Shown here: in pieces, positions 52,289 to 60,552 of the stretch
Numbering within the stretch: the stretch's first letter is position 1
Layout of the letters: every line of letters starts with the position of its first letter
Assembly (NCBI GenBank): GCA_045560765.1
Contig: JBJKZD010000010.1
Span: forward strand, 434,001 to 498,000
Source: UBA9926 sp913064795
Lineage (GTDB): Bacteria; Pseudomonadota; Gammaproteobacteria; Pseudomonadales; Azotimanducaceae
Length of the DNA: 64,000 bases
Direction of reading: 5' to 3'
Position numbers and translations under genes: made by a program
The notes under the pieces: model-generated
Seen by the model: the letters and a program-made list of their open reading frames with translations, nothing else
Told to the model about the DNA's origin: nothing
Databases searched by the model: none

Positions 52289-53587
52289 TTACGATTGCGC
52301 CGAACGATTGTTTGACCTGCGTCGTCTTGGGGGGCGTGCACCCTGAGTAGACCCCCGGGATGGACCCCGTGAAGCACGTCCTTGCCCGGGTTTTGACTTA
52401 TTCTGTGATCGAGGCCGACTGGGCGCAGCGCCAGATGCGGGTACTTGGTGTTGTGGCTCAAAGCCTTCGACTTCGATTCGTTCGATGGGCTTTAGAATCA
52501 GACGTTCAATCGCCCGCAGGCAATCAATTTCATCGGCAGAGACGAGGGACACGGCATGACCTGCACCCCCGGCTCTGGCTGTTCTACCGATTCGGTGCAC
52601 ATAGTCTTCTGGTACGTTCGGCAAATCAAAGTTCACCACTCTGGGTAGTGCTGCGATATCGATACCCCGAGCTGCAATGTCGGTTGCAACAAGGATATCG
52701 ATCCGCCCTTCTTTGAACCCAAGTAGCGCCTTGGTTCGAGCGTTTTGGCTCTTGTTTCCGTGAATGGCTTCTGCCTCGATTCCGGCTTTCATGAGAAGTT
52801 TGACGAGCTTGTTGGCGCCGTGTTTGGTCCGACTGAAGACCAGTGCTTGATGCCACTGCTCTGACCGAATTAAATGAATCAGTAATGCGGATTTCGATGA
52901 TTTGTCGACGGGATGCACCGTTTGCTCAATATTATCTGCCGTCGTGTTTCGTGGCGCGACGTCAATTTCCTTAGGCTGGTAGAGCATGGTTTTTGCCAGG
53001 GCGCGAATCGGGTCTGAAAAAGTTGCCGAGAACATGAGCGTGTGGCGCTTTCGGGGTAGTTTGGCTTGGATCCTTTTGACATCAGGTATGAATCCCATAT
53101 CGAGCATCCGGTCTGCTTCGTCGAGAACGAATGTTTTGACTTGATCGAGTTGAAGCGCGTTTTGCCCCACCAGGTCTAGCAGCCGGCCAGGTGTGGCGAC
53201 CAGTATGTCAATGCCGCCTCGGAGTTGCTTCATCTGAGGATTGATGCTCACGCCGCCAAAGACGACCGCGGAGCGCACCTTGAGATATTTGCTGTAGTCG
53301 AGGATTGAGGCTTGGATTTGGGCTGCCAGCTCACGGGTCGGTGTTAAAATGAGTACGTGGCAACGATTAGCGGTCGGCCTGAGGTTGGCCCTTTCCAGCC
53401 GTTGTAGGATCGGCAGGACAAAAGCAGCAGTTTTCCCTGTGCCTGTCTGAGCTGATGCCATGAGATCACAACCCTCCAGCACGACCGGAATCGCTTTGGC
53501 TTGAATGGTCGTAGCTTCGCTATAGTGTTTGTCGGTCAGTGCCGAACAGAGCTCCGGGATGAGATTAAGCGCTTTAAATTGAGTCAT
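52289..53587 (-). CDS. rhlE: DEAD-box RNA helicase RhlE
   Basis: A 432-aa DEAD-box ATP-dependent RNA helicase. Seen: Q motif region (TTIQAKAIPVVL), Walker A ASAQTGTGKT at about residues 44-53, PTRELAAQI, VLDEADRMLDMGF, SAT in MFSATFS, and HRIGRTARAG motif VI. It ends in a basic, Arg/Gly/Ser-rich tail of about 60 residues (RPRSQNKSKPGQGRASRG), as in RhlE. Involved in ribosome assembly and RNA turnover in E. coli. Confidence 0.92.
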   Translation of the reverse strand: MTQFKALNLIPELCSALTDKHYSEATTIQAKAIPVVLEGCDLMASAQTGTGKTAAFVLPILQRLERANLRPTANRCHVLILTPTRELAAQIQASILDYSKYLKVRSAVVFGGVSINPQMKQLRGGIDILVATPGRLLDLVGQNALQLDQVKTFVLDEADRMLDMGFIPDVKRIQAKLPRKRHTLMFSATFSDPIRALAKTMLYQPKEIDVAPRNTTADNIEQTVHPVDKSSKSALLIHLIRSEQWHQALVFSRTKHGANKLVKLLMKAGIEAEAIHGNKSQNARTKALLGFKEGRIDILVATDIAARGIDIAALPRVVNFDLPNVPEDYVHRIGRTARAGGAGHAVSLVSADEIDCLRAIERLILKPIERIEVEGFEPQHQVPASGAAPSRPRSQNKSKPGQGRASRGPSRGSTQGARPPRRRRSNNRSAQS

Positions 53588-53834
53588 GGTGTTCCTATAG
53601 CTAAATTACAGCGCAGCATGTTTGGCGCCAGTTACTTCCAGAAATCAACGGGTTTTGACGACTGAATCGACTATCCTCAATCGTTCATCTTGAACCCTGA
53701 GGTCACAGAGCTGAGTAGAGAGGGGTCAGATCGTTGATTGCGGGCGCACCTTAAGGGGTGGGGCGCTTTGGTGCAACCTTTAATTCCATCAATCCGGTAA
53801 GCGGACGAATGGGGGGCGAAGAAATCGCGCTGAA

Positions 53835-54260
53835 TCAAACAGTCTCGTCGATGAGCTTGCCTACGATGTTGTTGGTTGCCTTCGCAACCTCAACATTGGC
53901 TCGAAGATTGTTCTCTGCATTCAGTCGCTCTGCCATAAGCTCAGTGATGCTAGATTGAGATCGTTCGTTCACGCGCCCAGTCGCGTTGTACGTCTCTACC
54001 TGACTTGTTTGACCGCCGGAGGGCGTGGTTGATCGAGTTGAAACTTCCTCAGAGGTGCTATCATACCCACGCGCAGAGCCCTCTTCAGAGACCTCCTGAG
54101 GCGCTTCACCCGTGGTCACGGTTGGTCCTGCTTTTGGAACAGCATCAGAGACCGACTGCGTGACGCGCTCGGTCGAGCGTTCAGCGATTCTCTGGGCCAA
54201 TAGATTGAGGCTTTCGCTGGCTGATTGAATTCCGGTATAGGCCGGAGAGTTGACATTCAT
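53835..54260 (-). CDS. Orphan flagellar-rod-like small protein
   Basis: A 141-aa protein with an N-terminal helix (SPAYTGIQSASESLNLLAQRIA), a Ser/Thr/Glu-rich low-complexity middle (residues about 45-90) and a C-terminal helix AENNLRANVEVAKATNNIV, then GKLIDETV. The ends resemble the paired terminal helices of flagellar rod/hook proteins (FlgC/FlgE: xxNLxANVxxxKTxDExLGxLLDxxV), but there is no other flagellar gene nearby. It may be a structural protein or an unrelated family with similar helices. Confidence 0.6.
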   Translation of the reverse strand: MNVNSPAYTGIQSASESLNLLAQRIAERSTERVTQSVSDAVPKAGPTVTTGEAPQEVSEEGSARGYDSTSEEVSTRSTTPSGGQTSQVETYNATGRVNERSQSSITELMAERLNAENNLRANVEVAKATNNIVGKLIDETV

Positions 54261-54357
54261 GAAAAGAAGTATAGCGCTTAAACTTTCTTTCGCAACTGAG
54301 TAAAATCCAGGATTGAGGGCTTAGATCGCCGTATGGCGTAACGAAAAGGAGCAAGAA

Positions 54358-55525
54358 ATGTCAGGAGGTCAGGGTCTAAGCCAACCTGATCCTGGATCGA
54401 TGTTCTGTTTGGTTCGTGATCCGTTTGACCAACATTGGCTTCGATTTGACCAGCCCCTAGCACTATTGACGGCATCAAATGCTGCAGAACTCAATGTACT
54501 GCTTTCAAACATTGAATCAGCGGCTGATGAGGGCCTTAAGGCGGCAGGGTTTATCACCTACGAAGCGTCTGAAGCCTTTGATGCGGGTCTCAGCGTTCAT
54601 CCAAGCAATTCGCCTATTGCTGTATTTGGCCTTTTTGATCAATGGGACGTGTTAGAGACGCTGCCTGTCATGCAGCCTAGCATTGTTGACGTTCAACCCC
54701 AGATCTCGCCCGCCAACTACATGGGTAGCGTTGAGGCGATCAAAAGATGGCTCGAAGAAGGAGAGAGCTATCAGGTCAATTTTACTCACCCTTTGGTGGG
54801 TCGTTATTTGGGCGATCCCCTTGATGTGTTTGCGCAACTTTATGAGGCCCAGCCGACACCTTACGCTGCTTATTTAGCCTTTAAAGATCAAACCATTGCG
54901 TCGGTGTCTCCAGAGCTTTTCTTTAGACTCGACGGAGATCACATTTGCATGGAGCCCATGAAAGGCACGGCACCTAGGGGATCGAGCCCAGAGGCTGATA
55001 CTGAAAACGAACAAATGCTTCGAACATCGCTCAAAGATCAAGCCGAAAACCTGATGATTGTCGATATGATTCGCAACGACCTGGGTCGGATTGCGACGCC
55101 CGGATCGATTAGGGTGACTGAGCTCTTCAAGTTGCAACCACTGCCCACGGTTTGGCAACAGACCTCGACCATCACAGCAGACTCCAAGGCCAGTCTCCAG
55201 GAAATTTTAAAGGCGCTGTTCCCCTGTGCTTCGATCACCGGCGCGCCCAAACATCGAACCATGGAGATCATTAAGGAACTAGAATCGGAGCCCCGGGGCC
55301 CCTACACCGGGGCCATTGGTTTCCTGCATGGGCCCCGGTCAATGCGATTCAGCGTCGGTATTCGAACCCTCATATTAACCCCCGATGGTCAGGCCAAATT
55401 TGGTGTAGGGAGCGGCGGTAGTATGGGAATCAACAGGCCCCGGTGAATGGCAGGAGAGCCTAGATAAGGCAAAAGTGCTTGATGCTCTGGGGGTCGCCAG
55501 AACTGATCGAGACCATGCGCTTTGA
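54358..55525 (+). pseudogene. pabB: Aminodeoxychorismate synthase component I, 3' frameshift
   Basis: PabB converts chorismate and glutamine-derived ammonia to 4-amino-4-deoxychorismate for folate synthesis. Seen: SYQVNFTHPL, the PMKGTAPRG motif, IVDMIRNDLGRI, TGAPKHRTMEII and GVGSG near the end. The annotated frame stops at 55446 after GVGSGGSMGINRPR, which departs from the family. Dropping one G at about 55411-55417 restores VVWESTGPGEWQESLDKAK and a stop at 55523-55525, in line with the GVGSGIVxDS consensus. Thus either a recent frameshift or a sequencing error; loss of only about the last 25-30 residues might still leave activity. AAGGAG precedes ATG 54358. Confidence 0.85.
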
Positions 55526-56099
55526 GCCGGATGCTGGGGTCGATCTGTGGCCGCTTCACCTCGCCCGGTTGGCGAATTCTAATCAGCTATTTCAATACCC
55601 TTTTGATCCTCTAAAGGCTTCTCAATTAGTCGCCGGATTTGACTCGCCAGTTGCCCGAAAGTTGCGGCTTAAACTCTCAAGCGAAGGTGAATTGAGTCTT
55701 GAGTCCAGCCCTTTGCCCGACGTTCAGCCTGTTGTCCGTCTCGGGCTTGCGCAGCAACCAGTGCACAGCCAGGGAGTTTATCTTCGCCATAAGTCGACCC
55801 GACGAGAAATCTACGAACAAAGGCGAGGCGCTCGCGCCGACATCGACGACGTCATACTTTTTAACGAGCGCGATGAAATCACTGAAACCTGTATTTACAA
55901 CATCTATTTGATTTTCGGAGACCAGTGGTTCACCCCAGTGCTAAAATCGGGATTATTGCCGGGGGTTTTCAGGCAGGATCTCATCGATCGAGGTCGCGTC
56001 ACACCGAAGGTGCTGACAATTTCCGACCTTTACGAGGCGGATCAAATCTTTGTATCCAATGCTGTGCGTGGACTGATGGCCGCAGAATGGGTTCGGTAA
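55482..56099 (+). CDS. pabC: Aminodeoxychorismate lyase (aminotransferase class IV)
   Basis: A 205-aa PLP fold-type IV protein that would split 4-amino-4-deoxychorismate into p-aminobenzoate and pyruvate. Seen: SPELIETMRFEPDAG, PLHLARLANS, YEQRRGARADIDDVILFNE with the PLP region, ITETCIYNIYLIFGDQW and VLKSGLLPGVFR. It overlaps the restored pabB end by 44 bases in another frame, like split versions of PabB-PabC fusions. The start is TTG 55479 or ATG 55482; ATG 55515 would lose the conserved ELIETMR. It is transcribed with pabB. Confidence 0.85.
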   Translation: MLWGSPELIETMRFEPDAGVDLWPLHLARLANSNQLFQYPFDPLKASQLVAGFDSPVARKLRLKLSSEGELSLESSPLPDVQPVVRLGLAQQPVHSQGVYLRHKSTRREIYEQRRGARADIDDVILFNERDEITETCIYNIYLIFGDQWFTPVLKSGLLPGVFRQDLIDRGRVTPKVLTISDLYEADQIFVSNAVRGLMAAEWVR

Positions 56100-56212
56100 C
56101 AATAGCTAGGGGTCATCGCCCTGCACCCGCATGGGCGTGGAATCCCTTTGAAGGCTTCTATTCAGGGTTACAAGATGGCGCTGCATTGAATGGCCCGCTT
56201 TGATTGAAAGAA

Positions 56213-57055
56213 CTAGAAAAGGTCCTCGGTAAGATTGACCGCGCTCAGGCTTTCGTCCCAAAGCTTGGATCGCAGCGCAGAATCACCCGCAATCGTCGCC
56301 GGAGGTTTTAATTGGCATTGGTCGTAGTAAGCGCCGCTGGTTGTATCAAGGCTGGGATCAGTGGCGAGCATGATACTCGTTTGAGCGCCCTCTTCGGGAC
56401 TGATAAAGATCAGGCCCAGAAGCTTTCTGATGAGCCATGGCATGTCTCGGACAATGTCAGTGGCAACGCCGCCGGGGTGCAAGACGTTCGAGGTGACCGA
56501 GGTGTGTTTGAGCCTTTCAGCGAGCTCAAGGGCAAATAAGACATTGGCCAGTTTAGATTGGCCATAGGCCTTCTGTGCACTGTAGCGACCGCCGCCACGA
56601 AAGCTTTCAAAATCGATGGCCCCTTTTTGATGCAGCATTGAGGAGACGGTAATCACTCGGCTCTCACCGGTCTCAATCAGAGTGGGCAGAAGCAACTGGG
56701 TGAGTAGGAAAATGACTAAGATGATTCACGCCGATCTGCATCTCGAAACCCTGCTGGGTCATTTGAGCTTTCCCGGGGAGACCCCTGCATTGTTGATGAG
56801 CACATCCAATCGATCGTGCTGTCCCAAATAGGCGGCCGCAAGACGTCTAACGCTGTCAAAATCAGAGAGATCGACGCTCAGGTGGAGGGCCCCCTTGCCC
56901 AATAGGTTGAGCGCATCCTGAGTTTTTTGTGAGTCGCGGCTGGCGATGATGACCTCAGCACCTTGCGCGATTAAAGCTTTTGCTGTTTCGAGCCCGATCC
57001 CGCTGTTGCCGCCCGTGATCAGAACTTTTTTATCCTGCATGGCTGTTGCGTTCAT
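56213..57055 (-). pseudogene. Retinol dehydrogenase-like SDR with two frameshifts
   Basis: An SDR of the WWOX/retinol dehydrogenase-like group split over frames. The N-terminal part from ATG 57055 contains TGGNSGIGLETAKALIAQG, VDLSDFDSVRR and INNAGVSPG. The C-terminal part contains ITVSSMLH, YGQSKLANVLFALELA and LHPGGVATDIVR. Between them, a missing base at 56762-56764 and an extra base at 56707-56708 break the frame; correcting both restores MTQQGFEMQIGVNHLSHF and LLTQLLLPTLIE. An AAAGGA ribosome site is inside the repeat tract upstream. It is either decayed or a double assembly error. Confidence 0.8.
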
Positions 57056-57170
57056 AGTTCCTTTGTCCTTTGTTCGATTTGTCGCTTTGTCCCTAGTCGC
57101 TTTGTTCTGAGTCTTTGTTTGAATCGTCTTTGTGCGAATGGCCTTTGCGTTGACTGTTGCTGTTTCGGGG
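57051..57170 (-). repeat. 15-bp imperfect tandem repeat upstream of SDR
   Basis: Units of 15 bases at 57066, 57081, 57096, 57111, 57126, 57141 and 57156, based on CTTTGT on the plus strand. Units 57081-57095 and 57096-57110 share GTCGCTTTGTYC; 57111-57125 and 57126-57140 share GTCTTTGT. On the minus strand the frame entering the SDR reads RTKTI/QTKTQ/NKATR pentapeptides, and the SDR ribosome site (AAAGGA) is part of the tract. Confidence 0.75.
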
Positions 57171-57369
57171 GTCCCTGTGTCCATAGGTTGTCGGTGAATG
57201 ATGTGAATGAATGTTGTGCGAGGTCTGAGCCTTACCGTGATCCCCGATTGTCCCTGTGGTTAATTGCCCAAGCCCAATTGTCATTGTTAAAGCGCGTGTT
57301 TTGTAGAGTTTGATGCCTCACATCGAATACTTACAGTGTGTGCTGACCTCCTGCGCCCAGGCGGGTCAG
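57171..57369. other. Intergenic between SDR leader and thiolase
   Basis: No supported gene. It ends at the thiolase promoter. Confidence 0.35.
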
Positions 57370-57398
57370 TTGACTTTAGCCCATTGCAGCACTATGTT
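57370..57398 (+). promoter_or_regulatory. Sigma-70-like promoter for thiolase
   Basis: TTGACT at 57370-57375, 17-base spacer, TATGTT at 57393-57398, about 40 bases before ATG 57439, with AAGGAAA at 57427 as ribosome site. Confidence 0.5.
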
Positions 57399-57438
57399 TC
57401 AGGCAATTTAACGGACTTAACCAATTAAGGAAACGTGT

Positions 57439-58623
57439 ATGAGTCAGCGGGTAAAAGTAGCCGGAGTCGGGATGATTCCATTCACTAAGCCAGGTGCGAG
57501 CGATGACTATCCGGTAATGGGAGAGACCGCGGCCCGGTTGGCGCTGGAAGATGCGGGGCTTGATTACAAATTGGTCCAGCAGGCTTACGTGGGTTATGTG
57601 TATGGTGATTCAACCTCCGGGCAAGCCGCGCTTTATGGCCTTGGTCTCACGGGCATCCCGATGGTCAATGTGAACAATAACTGTGCGACAGGTTCATCAG
57701 CGCTGTTTCTCGCGCGCCAAGCTGTGGCCGCTGGAGTCGTTGATTGCGCTTTGGCGTTAGGGTTTGAGCAGATGAACCCTGGTGCGTTGGGAGCGGCGTT
57801 CTCTGACAGACCCAGCCCACTCAAACGTTTTTTTAAAGCGCGTAAATCCATGCAAGGCGTCGACAAGATGGCGCCCGATGCAGCCCAGTATTTTGGTGGT
57901 GCAGGTCAGGAGTACGCCGAAGAGTTCGGTACACGAAAAGAAACCTTCGCGAAGATATCTGAAAAGGCGAGACAACATGCTGCGAGCAATCCTTTTGCGG
58001 TCTTTCGCGAACGTTTGAGTGTCGAGCAGATCATGGAATCGCCGCATATCTATGGACCACTGACGCGATATCAATGCTGTCCGCCGACGTGTGGTGCTGC
58101 AGCTGCGGTTATTTGCAGCGAAGATTTCGCGCGTCGTCATGGCCTCAACAACACCATCACCATTAAAGCACAAGCGATGACGACGGATTTTGAAAGTACA
58201 TTGCACGCCCAGTCTCTTCGAAAACTTGTGGGAGTCGATATGGCGAAAGCCGCGGCTGATCAGGTGTTTGAAGAAGCGGGTGTTGGTCCTGAGGATGTCC
58301 AAGTGGTCGAGCTTCATGACTGTTTTACCGCCAACGAGCTGTTGACCTATGAGGCGCTGAGTTTGACGCCCAAAGGCACCGCAGAACAGTTCATCTGGGA
58401 CGGGGACAATACCTACGGCGGACGAGTGGTGACCAATCCCTCAGGTGGTTTGCTTTCGAAGGGACATCCACTGGGTGCAACCGGCTTAGCGCAATGTACA
58501 GAGTTGGTATGGCAGCTGCGTGGCGATGCCGGCGCCAGACAAGTACCCGGTGCAAAGCATGGTTTGCAGCACAATCTTGGCTTGGGTGGCGCGTGTGTTG
58601 TCACCCTTTATAGCGCTGACTGA
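57439..58623 (+). CDS. SCP-x-type thiolase / lipid-transfer acetyl-CoA acyltransferase
   Basis: A 394-aa thiolase of the sterol carrier protein x group, which cleaves beta-ketoacyl-CoAs with branched or steroid-like chains. Seen: nucleophilic Cys82 in NNNCATGSSALF, VELHDCFTANELL, His343 in SKGHPLGATGLAQ and a C-terminal GLGGACVVTLY with the second Cys. SCP-x thiolases occur in sterol, cholate and branched lipid breakdown; that use here is inference. It has its own promoter and is followed by a flavin-type protein 49 bases downstream. Confidence 0.92.
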   Translation: MSQRVKVAGVGMIPFTKPGASDDYPVMGETAARLALEDAGLDYKLVQQAYVGYVYGDSTSGQAALYGLGLTGIPMVNVNNNCATGSSALFLARQAVAAGVVDCALALGFEQMNPGALGAAFSDRPSPLKRFFKARKSMQGVDKMAPDAAQYFGGAGQEYAEEFGTRKETFAKISEKARQHAASNPFAVFRERLSVEQIMESPHIYGPLTRYQCCPPTCGAAAAVICSEDFARRHGLNNTITIKAQAMTTDFESTLHAQSLRKLVGVDMAKAAADQVFEEAGVGPEDVQVVELHDCFTANELLTYEALSLTPKGTAEQFIWDGDNTYGGRVVTNPSGGLLSKGHPLGATGLAQCTELVWQLRGDAGARQVPGAKHGLQHNLGLGGACVVTLYSAD

Positions 58624-58672
58624 GGCGTCGTATTGAGCGCGGATTACGACCTTTGAATTTGGAGAGGTCTTT

Positions 58673-59170
58673 ATGCCCAAACTGACTAGCGATGAAGCCA
58701 AGGCCTTTTTAAATGAGCCAGGTATTTTGATGCGAATTGGTGTCGTGGAAGCGTCGGGTGCTCCCCTGGTGACGCCGATTTGGTTTTTGCATGATTCAGG
58801 AGAGATCTTATTCACACCTCGAGAAAAGTCGGTGTGGTTCGCCGCCCTGAGGCGCGAACCAAGGATTTCACTTTGTATCGACGAGGACGCGTTGCCCTAT
58901 CGTAAGGTGCTTATTGCTGGGGTCGCGAGGCTCGTTCATGACGTCGGAAACGATGATGTTTGGCGACATCAATACCACGCTATGGCAACAAAGTATGTGG
59001 GAGAACGTGGCGCGACAAAATATCTGGAAGATACCATCGACCAACCTCGGGGTTTGTATAGCGTCTCTTTGAGCGAGGCCAAGGTCACCAGTTGGCGAAT
59101 GCCGGTTGCAGGAGAGCCGGGTATGGGAATTTGGGCGAACCGCTACTATACACCGGGAACGGAATTTTAA
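58673..59170 (+). CDS. PNPOx-like FMN-binding split-barrel protein
   Basis: A 165-aa protein of the pyridoxamine 5'-phosphate oxidase-like superfamily. Seen: LTSDEAKAFLNEPGILMRIG, PLVTPIWFLHDSGEILFTPR and LRREPRISLCIDEDALPYRKV, the classical FMN/F420 split-barrel strand order. It may bind FMN, F420 or heme. It is downstream of the thiolase on the same strand. The stop overlaps that of the convergent gene through TTAA. Confidence 0.85.
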   Translation: MPKLTSDEAKAFLNEPGILMRIGVVEASGAPLVTPIWFLHDSGEILFTPREKSVWFAALRREPRISLCIDEDALPYRKVLIAGVARLVHDVGNDDVWRHQYHAMATKYVGERGATKYLEDTIDQPRGLYSVSLSEAKVTSWRMPVAGEPGMGIWANRYYTPGTEF

Positions 59171-59997
59171 AGCGCTTCCGTGCCCTGTGGGTTGACCCAA
59201 GGGCTGATGTACGTTTTTAAAACAGAATCGCCGTCAAGGTTTGGATTGTTGAGTGCGATAATCCCTCTGTTTTGAAGATTGATCCGATTGATTTCTGCTC
59301 CATAAAAAGACTCAAATAAATTTTTTAATTGGCCATTCTCGGTCATTGTTTGCAGGCGCTCGGTGAGGGTAAGTGCCAAAGCGCCGCGGGTGGGATGACA
59401 ATAGATTTGGAGCGGCATCGGGTAGTAGATGACGGCATGGGGGTCAACCATGAGGCCTGTGGCAGCCCCATCAAATTGCTCAAACAGGCTCATGACCTCG
59501 TTCGCGCCCAAGGCAAGATAGTCGGCTTGGCCGGTAGATACCCAAGTGAAACAGGCTTCAAGACTGGGCGCTGTTGTCAGCGCAAAGGCATTAGACTCGT
59601 AGATCGGAACATCGGCCCAATCCCAGGGTTGAACGATTTTGGCTTGCTGATAGCTGGTTTTAGATGCCCCAAGAAAATCAGATGCTTTGTCCTTTTTATA
59701 AACCGCAATTCGTGCGCCTAGAATGCCGTAATCAACTGGATCGGCAACAATGCACTTGGGTCTGTTTCGAAATTTAGGATTACCAGCAGTTGTGACTAAG
59801 ACGTCGAAACCTTCGTTAAAAATATTGGCCTCGTCCTCGATGGTCTCTCGGGGGCTTTGATCGGTTGTGATTCGATATTGCTGAGTCAGTGGCTGGGGCT
59901 CCAACAACGCAGACAACAGCGCATGCTCATAATGCTGGCGGATTTCTGATTTGTTGCCGTTCCAGTATTTGACCTTTTCAGGAGACATCAATTGCAT
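59167..59997 (-). CDS. Periplasmic-binding-fold protein lacking a signal peptide
   Basis: A 276-aa protein with a type 2 periplasmic-binding fold of the kind related to amino-acid ABC binding proteins: KYWNGNKSEIRQHYEHALLS, FNEGFDVLVTTAGNPKFRNR, GILGARIAVYKK and YYPMPLQIYCHP. The relatives I have in mind start with a signal peptide. Here the frame has a stop codon immediately before ATG 59997, so none can be encoded in frame. It is the last gene of a DUF1295-TspO-binding protein operon. Either it works in the cytoplasm or the N-terminus has been lost. Confidence 0.7.
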   Translation of the reverse strand: MQLMSPEKVKYWNGNKSEIRQHYEHALLSALLEPQPLTQQYRITTDQSPRETIEDEANIFNEGFDVLVTTAGNPKFRNRPKCIVADPVDYGILGARIAVYKKDKASDFLGASKTSYQQAKIVQPWDWADVPIYESNAFALTTAPSLEACFTWVSTGQADYLALGANEVMSLFEQFDGAATGLMVDPHAVIYYPMPLQIYCHPTRGALALTLTERLQTMTENGQLKNLFESFYGAEINRINLQNRGIIALNNPNLDGDSVLKTYISPWVNPQGTEAL

Positions 59998-60006
59998 TCA
60001 TTCATC

Positions 60007-60552
60007 CTAGATGATGCTCAATTCAAAGCCAGAACTCGCATCAAAAAAATTGAGCGGCTCCGGGTTCATTTGCCAGAGCGTAAGATTCAGGATTCCTGCG
60101 AAGAACACCCAAAGGGCATAGGGCAACCACATTAGGCTGATCCTTGGGCTGATCACAAAAGTTTCCCGCATCAGCACCAGAATCAACGCAAAAAGCAGTG
60201 CGATATCAATCAGTGCCGCGCCGCCCCAGTGCCAGCTAAAAAACAAAAATGACCAAAGCCCGTTGAACAGCAGTTGGACAAAATAGATCCGCAGCACTCG
60301 ATGAGACAGGGTGTTGACTCGGCGCCAGACCAAAAAAGCGGTCAAAGCCATGAGACTGTAAAGTGCTGTCCAAACCGGTCCGAACAGCCAAGCGGGCGGC
60401 GCCCAAATTGGCTGATTTAGCGCGGCATAAAAGGATGGCGCTTGGCTTGAGCCCCAGCCACCGAGGGATGCGGTGAGCACTGTCAAACCAATAATTAACA
60501 GGGGCGCCGCTGAGCTAGCCCCGGTGCTCGTTTGGGTCTCAGAGTTTGCCAT
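60007..60552 (-). CDS. TspO/MBR family protein
   Basis: A 181-aa five-helix membrane protein of the TspO/peripheral benzodiazepine receptor family, which binds porphyrins and sterol-like lipids. Seen: YAALNQPIWAPPAWLFGPVW at about 43-62, YSLMALTAFLVWRR, FNGLWSFLFFSWH and YALWVFFAGILNLTLWQMN at the end (WxxFAxxLNxxIWxLN family signature). The upstream DUF1295 gene overlaps its start by 14 bases, and the signal-less binding protein follows after 9 bases. Confidence 0.93.
   Translation of the reverse strand: MANSETQTSTGASSAAPLLIIGLTVLTASLGGWGSSQAPSFYAALNQPIWAPPAWLFGPVWTALYSLMALTAFLVWRRVNTLSHRVLRIYFVQLLFNGLWSFLFFSWHWGGAALIDIALLFALILVLMRETFVISPRISLMWLPYALWVFFAGILNLTLWQMNPEPLNFFDASSGFELSII

Noticed and set aside
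57757..58317. 186-codon minus-strand open frame
   Set aside because: Antisense shadow of the thiolase gene; no ribosome site or domain.
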